A DNA stretch of 64,000 nt, taken from an uncultured Eubacterium sp. (GTDB lineage: Bacteria > Bacillota > Clostridia > Lachnospirales > Lachnospiraceae). The translations under genes and the position numbers were made by a program. The stretch spans positions 112,105-176,104 of the forward strand of contig CAJUTR010000003.1 in NCBI GenBank assembly GCA_910589665.1. Direction: 5' to 3'. The notes under the pieces were generated by a model. The model was not told where the DNA came from. It saw only the letters and a list, made by a program, of their open reading frames with translations, and did not search any database. This document shows positions 24,698-34,209 of the stretch, in pieces (within the stretch, counting starts at the first letter, position 1; every line of letters begins with the position of its first letter).

Positions 24698-25522
24698 ATG
24701 AGCGAAGGGAAACAACAAAAATTTGGTGAAAAATTAAAACATGATAAAAAATTTAGATTTGAATTTATAGTAGGGATTTGGACAGGCCTTATTTCCATTT
24801 TTCTGATCGTTGCCGTTTTTAAAGTCGGCGGGGTATATCTTGCGGCAAGCAATGATACGGTGGAAACCGATGAGGTCACAGATGATTCCCCGGTTCTCGT
24901 ATCGGAACCTGCCTTTGAGGCAGATGAGCCTGAAGAGACAAAGCGGCCATATGAATCGGCGATCATCAATCACAATGAAGAAGATTTTATGAATGAGGAG
25001 GATGAAGAGGATGAGGATTTGAAAACGGCCGAAACCGCTTATGCGACTGCAGTTGTCAATCTTCGTAAAGAACCCGCGCTCACAGCGCCGGTGATCGGGA
25101 AACTCCAGCCAGGAGATCGGGTGACGATCGTTAAATTTGATAAAGAATGGACACACGTTAAATTTAATGGAAGCGAAGGATATGTAAGTACGATCTACCT
25201 GAGTACGAGAAGACCGGCGGACGAACCGGCTGAACCATCGGTAACAACGCCGAAACCGGCATCTACGGTGAAACCGAAACAAACGTCCAAACCAAAGCAG
25301 ACAAAAAAACCAAAAGTAACAAAGAAACCGAAAAAGACTGAAAAACCAGATGAGATGGATGAAACGGATAACGATCCGACGAAAGCACCGGATCCGACAA
25401 AGGCGCCGGATCCGACAAAAGTGCCAGAGCCGACAAAGGCGCCGGATCCGACGAAAGCGCCGGATCCGACAAAGGAGCCGGAGCCCACAAAGGAGCCGGA
25501 TCAGTCAGAAGTTTCTGAATAG
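24698..25522 (+). CDS. Membrane-anchored SH3-domain protein with DPTKAP repeat tail
   Basis: A 274-residue protein with one membrane segment (about 24-43), an acidic stretch (about 53-110), a bacterial SH3 domain (about 116-168, VVNLRKEPALTAPVIGKL to GYVSTIYL), a Lys/Pro/Thr region and a tail of seven PDPTKA-type hexapeptides. The SH3 domain should bind peptidoglycan stem peptides on the outside, and the repeat acts as a spacer that may vary in length. It has its own promoter and lies between lexA and mutS. I do not know a specific function. Confidence 0.7.
   Translation: MSEGKQQKFGEKLKHDKKFRFEFIVGIWTGLISIFLIVAVFKVGGVYLAASNDTVETDEVTDDSPVLVSEPAFEADEPEETKRPYESAIINHNEEDFMNEEDEEDEDLKTAETAYATAVVNLRKEPALTAPVIGKLQPGDRVTIVKFDKEWTHVKFNGSEGYVSTIYLSTRRPADEPAEPSVTTPKPASTVKPKQTSKPKQTKKPKVTKKPKKTEKPDEMDETDNDPTKAPDPTKAPDPTKVPEPTKAPDPTKAPDPTKEPEPTKEPDQSEVSE
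25373..25498 (+). repeat. Seven 18-base tandem repeats in the SH3 protein gene
   Basis: Seven units of 18 bases, each near GATCCGACAAAGGCGCCG, encode (D/E)PTK(A/V/E)P. The near identity at DNA level, not only in protein, points to expansion by slippage or recombination, so copy number may differ between strains. Confidence 0.9.
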
Positions 25523-25557
25523 AGCGAATACATACTGTTTACGAATGGAGGAGATGA

Positions 25558-28242
25558 ATGGGAGAACAGTTGACACCAATGATGCAAAAATATTTGGAAA
25601 CTAAAAATGAATATAACGACTGCATCTTATTTTACCGATTGGGCGATTTTTATGAAATGTTTTTTGAAGATGCTAAATGCGTCTCAAAAGAACTTGAACT
25701 TACGCTTACTGGAAAAAGCTGTGGATTAAAAGAAAGGGCACCCATGTGTGGTGTCCCCTTTCATTCTGCGGAAGGTTATATTACCCGTTTGGTATCCAAA
25801 GGATATAAAGTGGCGATCTGCGAACAGGTGGAAGATCCGAAACAGGCAAAGGGGCTTGTGAAACGTGAGGTGATCCGCGTGGTTACCCCTGGTACGAACT
25901 GCAATCTGACATCGCTTGACGAGAGCCAGAATAACTACCTGATGGGGATCGTCTCCACAGACGACCTGTTTGGTCTGGCAGTTGCGGACGTAACGACTGG
26001 GGAATTTCTATTGACTGAGGTCGATTCCCTCGGGAAGCTGTTGGACGAGATCAATAAGTTCAATCCTTCGGAAATCATATGCAACGATTCCTTTTACATA
26101 AATGGACTTGAAATCGAAGAGCTGACTGGGCGGCTTGGCATTTCCATTTCTTCGCTGGCTCCGCACTATTTTGACGAAGAACTCTGTAAAAAAACACTCT
26201 GCCGCCATTTTTCCGTGGCAACGCTCGACGGGATGGGATTGGGGGATTACTCCGCCGGTATCACGGCTGCCGGTGCGGTTATGGAATATTTGCTGGAAAC
26301 GCAAAAAAATTCCCTGTCACACATGTTATCGCTTGTTCCGTACCAGACAGGGAAATACATGTTATTGGACCGCAATACGAGGAGAAATCTGGAACTGGTG
26401 GAAACACTACGAGAAAAACAGAAGAGGGGTTCGCTTCTCTGGGTACTTGACAAGACAAAGACGGCGATGGGGGCAAGAAAGCTTCGGAACAGCTTGGAAC
26501 AGCCGCTCATTGACCGGGATGAGATCGTAAAGCGCCACGACGCGATCGAGGAATTGAACCAGAATATGATCACGAGGGAAGAGATGCGCGAGTATCTGAA
26601 CCCCATCTATGATTTGGAGCGACTGCTCAGTAAGATCAGTTATAAATCGGCAAATCCGAGAGATCTGATCGCGCTGCGCAGTTCCCTTGATATGCTGCCG
26701 CACCTCTTATTTTTATGCCAAAATTTTGACAGTCGTTTTTTTCAGGAACTCAGTGAAGAAATAGATCCTTTGGAGGATATTTGTTCCCTCATTTCGAGCG
26801 CTGTTCAGGACGAACCGCCGATCGCGCTCCACGATGGCGGGATCATCCGGGAAGGGTATGACGAACGGGTCGATCAGCTGCGCGCCGCCAAATCCGACGG
26901 AAAAACATGGCTCGCCTCTCTGGAAAGTGAGGAAAGGGAAAAGACGGGTATTAAGAACTTAAAGATTAAGTTCAACCGGGTATTCGGTTACTACCTCGAG
27001 GTGACAAATTCATATAAACATCTGGTGCCGGATAGCTGGATGCGCAAGCAAACGCTGACAAACGCAGAGCGGTACACGACCGTACGGTTAAAGGAACTGG
27101 AAGATACGGTGCTGGGAGCAGAAGAGAAGCTGTATCATCTGGAATACGAACTATTCTGTCATGTGCGGGACCATATTTTTACACAAATTGACCGGATTCA
27201 GAGGACAGCGCGGGCAATCGCCTCGCTGGATATGGTCGCCTCCCTCGCTTATGTGGCGGAGAAAAACCAATATGTGCGGCCGGAGCTGAATGACAGTGGT
27301 AAACTGACGATCAAAGACGGACGGCATCCTGTGATCGAGCAGATGATCGATCATGAAATGTTTATTTCCAATGATACGTTTTTGGATGAAGATTCGCATC
27401 GCCTCGTTATCATAACCGGGCCGAACATGGCTGGAAAATCTACTTATATGCGGCAGACTGCCCTGATCGTCCTGATGGCGCAGCTCGGAAGCTTTGTCCC
27501 TGCGGCATCCGCTGATATTTCTATTGTCGACCGCATTTTTACGCGCGTGGGAGCGTCCGATGACCTGGCCAGCGGCCAGAGTACATTTATGGTGGAAATG
27601 ACCGAAGTGGCAAATATCCTGCACAACGCCTCGAAAAAAAGCCTGATCATCTTGGATGAGATCGGTAGGGGAACATCTACGTTTGACGGCTTGAGCATTG
27701 CCTGGGCTGTTGTCGAACATATCGTGAATAAAAAAAATATCGGTGCGAAAACATTATTTGCCACGCACTATCATGAGCTGACCGAACTGGAAGGGAAACT
27801 GGAGGGAGTGCAAAACTACTGTATCGCCGTAAAGGAGGATGGGGAAGACATCGTATTTCTCCGGAAGATCGTCAAAGGCGGCGCCGATAAAAGCTACGGC
27901 ATTCAGGTCGCGAAACTTGCCGGTGTCCCAGACAACGTGCTGGAACGGGCGCATGAGATCGCGAGAGAATTAGAGAATGGCAGCATCAACCCTATGATAC
28001 TGTCTGATCCGTCTGCTGCCGATGCGGCATACAATGGATCGGCGAACACCTTATCGGTACACGCCGGATCGGCGCCTGTAAAAGAGGAGATGGAGCAGCT
28101 CTCTATTTTTGACGCCGTCACGTCGTTTCGCTATGAGGACATCCTTTTTGAGTTGCGCGATATCGACCTGTCCCATGTCACGCCGATGGATGCAATGAAT
28201 CTTGTATATAAATGGCAAAATAAGTTGAAAGATAAATGGTAA
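25558..28242 (+). CDS. mutS: DNA mismatch repair protein MutS
   Basis: An 894-residue MutS that recognises mismatches and recruits MutL. The mismatch-reading motif GDFYEMF lies at about residues 28-34, the Walker A GPNMAGKST at about 621-629 and the Walker B IILDEIGRGTST at about 697-708, with ATHYHEL following. The C-terminal EQLSIFD motif resembles a beta-clamp-binding site. AGGAG precedes the start, and mutL follows after 3 bases. All key residues are present, in contrast to the MutS-like pair at 9-12 kb. Confidence 0.97.
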   Translation: MGEQLTPMMQKYLETKNEYNDCILFYRLGDFYEMFFEDAKCVSKELELTLTGKSCGLKERAPMCGVPFHSAEGYITRLVSKGYKVAICEQVEDPKQAKGLVKREVIRVVTPGTNCNLTSLDESQNNYLMGIVSTDDLFGLAVADVTTGEFLLTEVDSLGKLLDEINKFNPSEIICNDSFYINGLEIEELTGRLGISISSLAPHYFDEELCKKTLCRHFSVATLDGMGLGDYSAGITAAGAVMEYLLETQKNSLSHMLSLVPYQTGKYMLLDRNTRRNLELVETLREKQKRGSLLWVLDKTKTAMGARKLRNSLEQPLIDRDEIVKRHDAIEELNQNMITREEMREYLNPIYDLERLLSKISYKSANPRDLIALRSSLDMLPHLLFLCQNFDSRFFQELSEEIDPLEDICSLISSAVQDEPPIALHDGGIIREGYDERVDQLRAAKSDGKTWLASLESEEREKTGIKNLKIKFNRVFGYYLEVTNSYKHLVPDSWMRKQTLTNAERYTTVRLKELEDTVLGAEEKLYHLEYELFCHVRDHIFTQIDRIQRTARAIASLDMVASLAYVAEKNQYVRPELNDSGKLTIKDGRHPVIEQMIDHEMFISNDTFLDEDSHRLVIITGPNMAGKSTYMRQTALIVLMAQLGSFVPAASADISIVDRIFTRVGASDDLASGQSTFMVEMTEVANILHNASKKSLIILDEIGRGTSTFDGLSIAWAVVEHIVNKKNIGAKTLFATHYHELTELEGKLEGVQNYCIAVKEDGEDIVFLRKIVKGGADKSYGIQVAKLAGVPDNVLERAHEIARELENGSINPMILSDPSAADAAYNGSANTLSVHAGSAPVKEEMEQLSIFDAVTSFRYEDILFELRDIDLSHVTPMDAMNLVYKWQNKLKDKW

Positions 28243-28245
28243 GAA

Positions 28246-30108
28246 ATGATGATTCAGGTTTTAGATCAGAATACGATAAACCAGATCGCGGCCGGAGAGG
28301 TCATTGAGCGGCCGGCTGCCGTGGTGAAAGAATTGGTGGAAAATGCGATTGATTCCGGGGCAACCGCGGTGACGGTGGAAATCAAGGAAGGCGGGATCCG
28401 GTTCATCCGTATTACAGATAACGGATGCGGCATCCGCCATGAGGAGATCCCGCTGGCATTTGAGCGGCATGCGACGAGTAAGATCACAGGCATCGAGGAC
28501 TTACTGCGAGTCAAGAGCCTCGGTTTCCGGGGCGAGGCTCTTTCAAGCATTGCCGCCGTTTCTCAGGTAGAACTCATTACAAAAGAGGCCGGAGCCATTC
28601 TCGGTTCACGCTATGAGATACAGGGTGGGACTGAAATGGCGAAGGAGGAGATCGGCTGTCCCGATGGTACGACGTTTATCGTGCGGAATTTATTTTATAA
28701 TACGCCGGCGAGAGGGAAATTTCTGAAAACAAAAACGACAGAAGGAAATTATGTCAATGACGTCGTGGTTCACTTCATCTTATCTCATCCTGAAATCCGC
28801 TTCAAATTTATTTGGGACGGCAGGACAAAAATCCAGACTTCGGGGAACGGAAATGTAAAAGATAATATTTATAACCAGTTTGGCGCGGACATTACAAAAG
28901 CGCTCCTTCCCATCGACATCGAAAAACAGGGGATGAAGGTGTCTGGATTTATTGGAAAACCGGAGCTTTCCCGCGGCACCCGCTCTTTTATGAACTATTA
29001 CATCAATGGAAGATATATCAAAAGCCCAGTCGTACAAAAGGCGATCGAAAGCGCCTACAGCGGATTTACCATGACAAACCGGTTTCCATTTACCACATTA
29101 TTTTTAGACATAGACAGCTCCCTTCTCGACGTTAATGTCCATCCGTCAAAGATGGAAGTCCGCTTTACGAACCAGGAAGATGTCTATGGCCTGTTAGAGA
29201 CTGGACTGCATGAGGTACTCAAACAGGCTGTCCTTATACCGAACGTGACACTTTCGGATGGATCGGAACGAACAGCGAAAGCCAAAAAAGAGGAAAAGAA
29301 GCAAATACCGCGGCCAAATTCACCCGAACCATTTGAGACAGCACGGATCAGGCAGGAACAGGCAGAGAACGAACAAACCAGACAGGAACAGGCGTCATCT
29401 GCTCTCTGGTCTGTGGATCAAAAACCAATGATCGAGCAGAGAAAACATCCGGAGCCAGCAAAAGTACATCCCATCCAGCAATACGAACAGCAGACGATGC
29501 CGCAGGGCGAATTACTGAAAGAAGACGATTCGGTGTCATTCCGGCTGATCGGACAGGTGTTTGACACGTACTGGCTTGTGGAGTGGAAGAATGAACTGCT
29601 GATCATCGATCAGCATGCTGCCCACGAAAAAGTATTGTATGAACAGCTGATCCATGAATTGGACACAAACCATGTTTACAGTCAGAATCTGCTGACGCCG
29701 ATCGTTTTAACACTGACGCACAAAGAAAAAGAAGTGCTTCAGACCTATTGGGAAACATTTGCGAAATTAGGATTTGAAATCGACGATTTTGGCGGGGATG
29801 AATACGCCATCAAAGCAGTTCCTTCCCATTTTCTACACCTGGCATCCAGACAGCTATTTTACAGCATTCTAGATGAACTGCTGGAAAACCCGATGGCATC
29901 CAGATACGGCTCCATCACGGACCGCTGTGCGTCGATCGCCTGCAAGGCGGCAGTAAAAGGAAACCATACCCTTTCCTTTGCGGAGGCCGAGACTCTATTC
30001 AAGCAAATGTTACAGGCGAAAGAGCCGTATCACTGCCCGCATGGCCGGCCGACGACGGTTTCCATGTCGAAACAGGAATTTGAGAAGAAATTTAAAAGGA
30101 TCGTATAA
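28246..30108 (+). CDS. mutL: DNA mismatch repair endonuclease MutL
   Basis: A 620-residue MutL with an N-terminal GHKL ATPase (VENAIDSGA, DNGCGI, GFRGEALSSI) and a C-terminal dimerisation/nuclease domain. DQHAAHEKVLYE and CPHGRPT show the metal-dependent endonuclease type found in bacteria without MutH. A Gln/Glu-rich linker lies at about residues 340-430. No good ribosome site precedes the start, which lies 3 bases after the mutS stop, so translation is probably coupled. An ATG at 28249 is an equal alternative. Confidence 0.96.
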   Translation: MMIQVLDQNTINQIAAGEVIERPAAVVKELVENAIDSGATAVTVEIKEGGIRFIRITDNGCGIRHEEIPLAFERHATSKITGIEDLLRVKSLGFRGEALSSIAAVSQVELITKEAGAILGSRYEIQGGTEMAKEEIGCPDGTTFIVRNLFYNTPARGKFLKTKTTEGNYVNDVVVHFILSHPEIRFKFIWDGRTKIQTSGNGNVKDNIYNQFGADITKALLPIDIEKQGMKVSGFIGKPELSRGTRSFMNYYINGRYIKSPVVQKAIESAYSGFTMTNRFPFTTLFLDIDSSLLDVNVHPSKMEVRFTNQEDVYGLLETGLHEVLKQAVLIPNVTLSDGSERTAKAKKEEKKQIPRPNSPEPFETARIRQEQAENEQTRQEQASSALWSVDQKPMIEQRKHPEPAKVHPIQQYEQQTMPQGELLKEDDSVSFRLIGQVFDTYWLVEWKNELLIIDQHAAHEKVLYEQLIHELDTNHVYSQNLLTPIVLTLTHKEKEVLQTYWETFAKLGFEIDDFGGDEYAIKAVPSHFLHLASRQLFYSILDELLENPMASRYGSITDRCASIACKAAVKGNHTLSFAEAETLFKQMLQAKEPYHCPHGRPTTVSMSKQEFEKKFKRIV

Positions 30109-30111
30109 GAT

Positions 30112-31053
30112 ATGAAAAGACCACTTATTATACTTACCGGCCCGACGGCGGTCGGGAAAACAGCTGTTTCGATCCAGCTGGCAAAGGCAGTTGGAGGCGA
30201 GATCGTCTCTGCGGATTCGATGCAGATCTACAAGTATATGGATGTGGGAACGGCGAAGATCATGCCGGATGAGATGGAGGGCGTGCCGCACCATCTCATA
30301 GATGAGATCACGCCGGACACCCCATTCCACGTATATGAGTTTAAAAAAATGGCGCAGGCCAGTATGGAACAGATTTATGAGCGCGGCAACATTCCCATCG
30401 TCACAGGAGGCACCGGTTTTTATATCCAGGCGCTTTTATATGATATTGATTTTTGTGACGAGCCGGCCGACCATGCCTATCGGCGTGAACTAACAGAAAT
30501 TTCAGAAGAGAAGGGGGCCGGATACCTTCACGACATGCTGCGCGCTGTCGATGAGGATTCCGCACGCTCCATCCATCCCCATAATAGAAAGCGCGTCATC
30601 CGCGCGCTCGAATATTTTCATGACAATGGCGTGCCGATTTCCGTCCATAACAGAGAACAGCGGGAAAAACAGTCGCCATATCATTTTTTGTATCTCGTCC
30701 TCACGATGGATCGGCAGAAACTATATGAGAGGATCAATAAAAGAGTCGATCAGATGGTCCGTAACGGATTATTTGAGGAAACGGAAATGCTCCTAGCAAA
30801 GGGCTATACAAAAGACATGGTGTCCATGCAGGCGATCGGCTATAAAGAATTGTTTCCTTATTTTGAGGGAAGCGTAACAAAAGAAGAAGCCATCGAACAG
30901 CTGAAACAGGATACAAGACATTTTGCGAAGCGGCAGCTTACATGGTTCCGACGGGTGAGGGACGTAACCTTTATCCAAAAAGATGACTTTGAAAACGACG
31001 ACGCCCTGCTCCGCGAACTACTTCAATTAGCAGAAAGGAAACTGGATTTATGA
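30112..31053 (+). CDS. miaA: tRNA dimethylallyltransferase MiaA
   Basis: A 313-residue enzyme that adds the isopentenyl group to A37 of tRNAs reading UNN codons. The P-loop is GPTAVGKTA, followed by ADSMQIYKYMDVGTAK and later TGGTGFY; AIGYKE and KQDTRHFAKRQLTWFR are further signatures. It starts 3 bases after mutL and overlaps the next gene by ATGA, completing mutS-mutL-miaA. Confidence 0.95.
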   Translation: MKRPLIILTGPTAVGKTAVSIQLAKAVGGEIVSADSMQIYKYMDVGTAKIMPDEMEGVPHHLIDEITPDTPFHVYEFKKMAQASMEQIYERGNIPIVTGGTGFYIQALLYDIDFCDEPADHAYRRELTEISEEKGAGYLHDMLRAVDEDSARSIHPHNRKRVIRALEYFHDNGVPISVHNREQREKQSPYHFLYLVLTMDRQKLYERINKRVDQMVRNGLFEETEMLLAKGYTKDMVSMQAIGYKELFPYFEGSVTKEEAIEQLKQDTRHFAKRQLTWFRRVRDVTFIQKDDFENDDALLRELLQLAERKLDL

Positions 31054-32372
31054 TAGACAGGGAACATTTATATACGATGTATGAAAGCTGCGGGATCAGC
31101 CGGGCGGTACTCGATTATGGAAACGCCATCTGCCACAAACTGGAACCTCGATTTCATCAAATCGATGAGGTCGCGCAGTACAATCAGCTTAAAGTACTGC
31201 GGGCGTTTCATAACAACCGCGTCAGCGCCGAGCACTTGCATGGCAGCACGGGGTATGGTTATAATGACGACGGGCGGGACACGCTGGAAAAAGTGTATGC
31301 CGATCTATTCCAATGCGAAGACGCGCTTGTGCGATCGCAGATCACATGCGGCACGCACGCGCTTACGATCGCCCTCTCCTCGATCCTCCGACCGGGGGAC
31401 GAACTTCTTTCCCCGGTTGGGAAGCCTTATGATACGCTGGAGGGGATCATTGGTATCAATGGCAAAAAAGAACCCGGATGCCTGCGCGAATTCGGTATTA
31501 CGTATGCGCAGGTGGATCTGAAAGAGGACAGCAGCTTTGACCGGGAGAACATCCGGCAGGCTGTCAACGAGAGGACAAAACTTGTGACGATCCAGCGCTC
31601 AAAAGGGTACGCCATGCGCAAAACCTTATCGGTCAAACAGATCGGTGAATTGATCTCCTTTATAAAAACCTGTAAGCCGGATGTCATATGTATGGTAGAT
31701 AACTGTTATGGGGAATTTGTCGATCTGATCGAGCCGACCGAAGTGGGCGCCGATCTGGTCGTTGGTTCCCTTATCAAAAATCTGGGCGGCGGTATCGCTC
31801 CCATGGGCGGTTATCTGGCCGGGAAGCGGGAACTTGTAGAGTTCGCTGCCAGCCGCCTGACAGCGCCGGGACTGGCAAAAGAAGTCGGCGCCTCTCTCAG
31901 TATCAATCCATCTTTTTATCAGGGATTATATTTTGCGCCTACAGTCGTGGCAAGCGCGCTCAAATGCGCTGTGTTTGCTGCCAATCTGTACGAAGGGCTT
32001 GGATTCGAGACAAGTCCGTCAGGTGAGGAAGAACGCAATGATATCATCCAGGCCGTAGCGCTCGGTTCCCCGGAAAAGGTCATCGCTTTCTGCCGCGGTA
32101 TCCAGGCCGGTTCTCCGGTAGACAGCTACGTGGCGCCGGAGCCGTATGCGATGCCGGGCTATCACAGTGACGTCATCATGGCGGCGGGTAACTTCATTCA
32201 GGGGTCGTCCATCGAACTCAGCGCCGATGCCCCGATCGAGCCGCCCTACAGCGTCTACTTTCAGGGCGGTCTAACGTGGCAGCACGGGAAATACGGGATC
32301 CTGATGTCGCTGCAGCGTCTCGTAGATGAGAATTTAGTCGATTTGCGCGAGAAAAAGACGAAAACTATCTAA
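31050..32372 (+). CDS. Methionine gamma-lyase-like PLP enzyme (aluminium resistance family, YnbB-like)
   Basis: A 440-residue fold-type I PLP enzyme of the Met_gamma_lyase (PF06838) family, often annotated as aluminium resistance protein or YnbB. TCGTHALTIAL binds PLP phosphate, MVDNCYGEF holds the Asp that pairs with the pyridine nitrogen, and the PLP lysine is in VGSLIKNLGGG. The reaction in vivo is not settled; related enzymes eliminate thiols from sulfur amino acids. The start overlaps the miaA stop, and the family often follows miaA in Firmicutes. Confidence 0.85.
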   Translation: MIDREHLYTMYESCGISRAVLDYGNAICHKLEPRFHQIDEVAQYNQLKVLRAFHNNRVSAEHLHGSTGYGYNDDGRDTLEKVYADLFQCEDALVRSQITCGTHALTIALSSILRPGDELLSPVGKPYDTLEGIIGINGKKEPGCLREFGITYAQVDLKEDSSFDRENIRQAVNERTKLVTIQRSKGYAMRKTLSVKQIGELISFIKTCKPDVICMVDNCYGEFVDLIEPTEVGADLVVGSLIKNLGGGIAPMGGYLAGKRELVEFAASRLTAPGLAKEVGASLSINPSFYQGLYFAPTVVASALKCAVFAANLYEGLGFETSPSGEEERNDIIQAVALGSPEKVIAFCRGIQAGSPVDSYVAPEPYAMPGYHSDVIMAAGNFIQGSSIELSADAPIEPPYSVYFQGGLTWQHGKYGILMSLQRLVDENLVDLREKKTKTI

Positions 32373-32458
32373 AAAAACTTTTGTTATTTCTATACTTTTA
32401 TGAAAAATTATGGTAGAATAGTCATGTATGATTGGCGTTGGCAGGGTTAGGGAAACGT

Positions 32459-33157
32459 ATGAGACAGAATTATAATACGATGAAGGATCTTCCTATATCG
32501 GAACGACCTTATGAAAAAATCGAAAAATATGGGGTTTCGTGTTTGTCCGACGCAGAACTGGTAGCCGTTCTTATCAAAAACGGCACCAGGAATAAAAACA
32601 GCGTCGAACTTGCCAGGGAAATTTTAAATCATCATCCGGTACACAAAGGACTGATCGGTCTGCATTATCTTTCCGATCAGGAACTAAAGCATATTGATGG
32701 GATCGGAAGGGTAAAAGCCGCACAGCTTTTATGCGCGGCAGAAATATCAAACCGCATGACAAAACAGCGCATACCGGAGCGCGAGCCATTTAACTCACCA
32801 GAGACGGTGGCAGGATTTTTTATGGAAGAAATGCGCACGAAAACGACGGAATCTACAGTTGTTGCTTTTTTGGACAACCGGTGCCGGCTGATTCGGTACG
32901 AGATACTATTTGTCGGTTCGATCTCTTCCTGTGTCGCAAATCCGAGGGAAATTCTGAAAAAAGCACTACAATACGATGCCTCCTGCTTCATACTGATACA
33001 TAATCACCCCAGCGGGGATTGTACGCCCAGCCAGGCGGATCTTTCTTTGACCGAACGGGTCAAAGAGGCCGGCGAGTTGATCGGTATACAACTGCTGGAT
33101 CATATTATACTTGGTGATTGTCAGTATGTCAGCCTTCGAGAGCGAGGACACATTTAA
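32459..33157 (+). CDS. radC: RadC family JAB1/MPN protein
   Basis: A 232-residue protein with an N-terminal helix-hairpin-helix part (residues about 1-95, GIGRVKAAQL) and a C-terminal JAB1/MPN metalloprotease-like domain with HNHPSGD (H181, H183) and the downstream Asp. Despite the name, a DNA repair role is unproven. The start at 32459 follows TAGGGAAA; a TTG at 32432 is less likely. It precedes mreB, as in Bacillus. Confidence 0.9.
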   Translation: MRQNYNTMKDLPISERPYEKIEKYGVSCLSDAELVAVLIKNGTRNKNSVELAREILNHHPVHKGLIGLHYLSDQELKHIDGIGRVKAAQLLCAAEISNRMTKQRIPEREPFNSPETVAGFFMEEMRTKTTESTVVAFLDNRCRLIRYEILFVGSISSCVANPREILKKALQYDASCFILIHNHPSGDCTPSQADLSLTERVKEAGELIGIQLLDHIILGDCQYVSLRERGHI

Positions 33158-33183
33158 TAGAAAAGATAGAGAGGATGAACAAA

Positions 33184-34176
33184 ATGCCGGGAAAAGCAAT
33201 AGGAATTGATTTTGGTACAAGCTCGATCAAAATTTATAAAAACGGGGAAGGCGTGATCTTACATCAAAAGAGCGTCATAGCAATCTATAAAAAAAACCAT
33301 GTATTTGCCGTGGGGGACGAGGCGTTTGAAATGTATGAGAAGGCGCCGGAACATCTCGACGTGTCGTATCCCATCAAGAATGGAGTCATTGCCGATATCG
33401 GCAATATGCAGTCGATGATCGATTACTTTTTTACGGAATTAAATGGCAAGAAACGGTTTAAGGGGGCGGAGTATTTCATCGCCGTACCGACCGATATAAC
33501 AGAAGTAGAAAAGAGGGCTTATTTTGATCTGATCGCTAATACAAATCTCAAGTCAAAGAAGATACACGTCGTGGAAAAACCGATCGCAGACGCGCTTGGC
33601 ATGAACCTCGATATTACAAAATCGACGGGAACGCTCGTCGTCGATATCGGCGCAAATACAGCGGAGATCTCCGTATTGTCTTTGGGCGGCATCGTATTGA
33701 GCCGACTGATCCCAGTCGGTGGAAACCGCTTTGATGAGGCGATCATCCAAAAGATCAAAAAAGATATGAATTTTGTGATCGGCGAGAAGAGCGCCGAACT
33801 GATCAAGAAAAATATTGCCTCTGCGTATGTGACAGAGGATTCTCTTGATATATGCGGACGGAATCTTGTCACCGGGCTTCCGAGCGAGATCACCGTGACC
33901 GGTTCGATCATACACGACGCCCTGGCAGAACTGTTCCAGAACATCGTGGACTCCGTTAAGATCATCTTGGAGCGCACGCCGCCGGAAATCTCATCCGATA
34001 TTTATAAATCCGGTCTGTATCTCACAGGCGGCTCCAGCCGGATCAAGGATCTTGGCAAATTCATCTATGAGGAACTTGGATTAAAAGTAAATTTGTGTGA
34101 AGAGCCGGAGAGCACGGTCGTCATGGGTCTTGGCGCGGTGATCGAGGATCCGGAACTGGCGAAACTGGCGTTATAA
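33184..34176 (+). CDS. mreB: Rod shape-determining protein MreB
   Basis: A 330-residue actin-like ATPase that forms membrane-bound filaments guiding side-wall synthesis. The phosphate loops GIDFGTSSIKIY and VVDIGANTAEISV and the adenosine motif LTGGSSRIKDL are clear. The ATG at 33184 is preferred over 33175, which would place GAGAGG directly against the start. Length is close to MreB (about 335) and it is followed by mreC and mreD. Some hydrophobic membrane-binding residues near the N-terminus are replaced by Met-Pro-Gly-Lys, so paralog status (Mbl-like) cannot be excluded. Confidence 0.93.
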   Translation: MPGKAIGIDFGTSSIKIYKNGEGVILHQKSVIAIYKKNHVFAVGDEAFEMYEKAPEHLDVSYPIKNGVIADIGNMQSMIDYFFTELNGKKRFKGAEYFIAVPTDITEVEKRAYFDLIANTNLKSKKIHVVEKPIADALGMNLDITKSTGTLVVDIGANTAEISVLSLGGIVLSRLIPVGGNRFDEAIIQKIKKDMNFVIGEKSAELIKKNIASAYVTEDSLDICGRNLVTGLPSEITVTGSIIHDALAELFQNIVDSVKIILERTPPEISSDIYKSGLYLTGGSSRIKDLGKFIYEELGLKVNLCEEPESTVVMGLGAVIEDPELAKLAL

Positions 34177-34209
34177 AATGAATAGTGATTGGATTGGAGC
34201 CTGTTTGAT

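Noticed and set aside
24734..25282. Minus-strand frame of 182 codons
   Set aside because: Antisense to the SH3 protein, no promoter or ribosome site, arginine-rich composition typical of shadow frames.
25195..25488. Minus-strand frame with GSGAFV repeats
   Set aside because: It is the mirror of the PDPTKA repeat DNA; the repetitive product is an artefact.
25373..25498. CRISPR array
   Set aside because: The repeats are 18 bases, contiguous without spacers, and in frame within a coding region.
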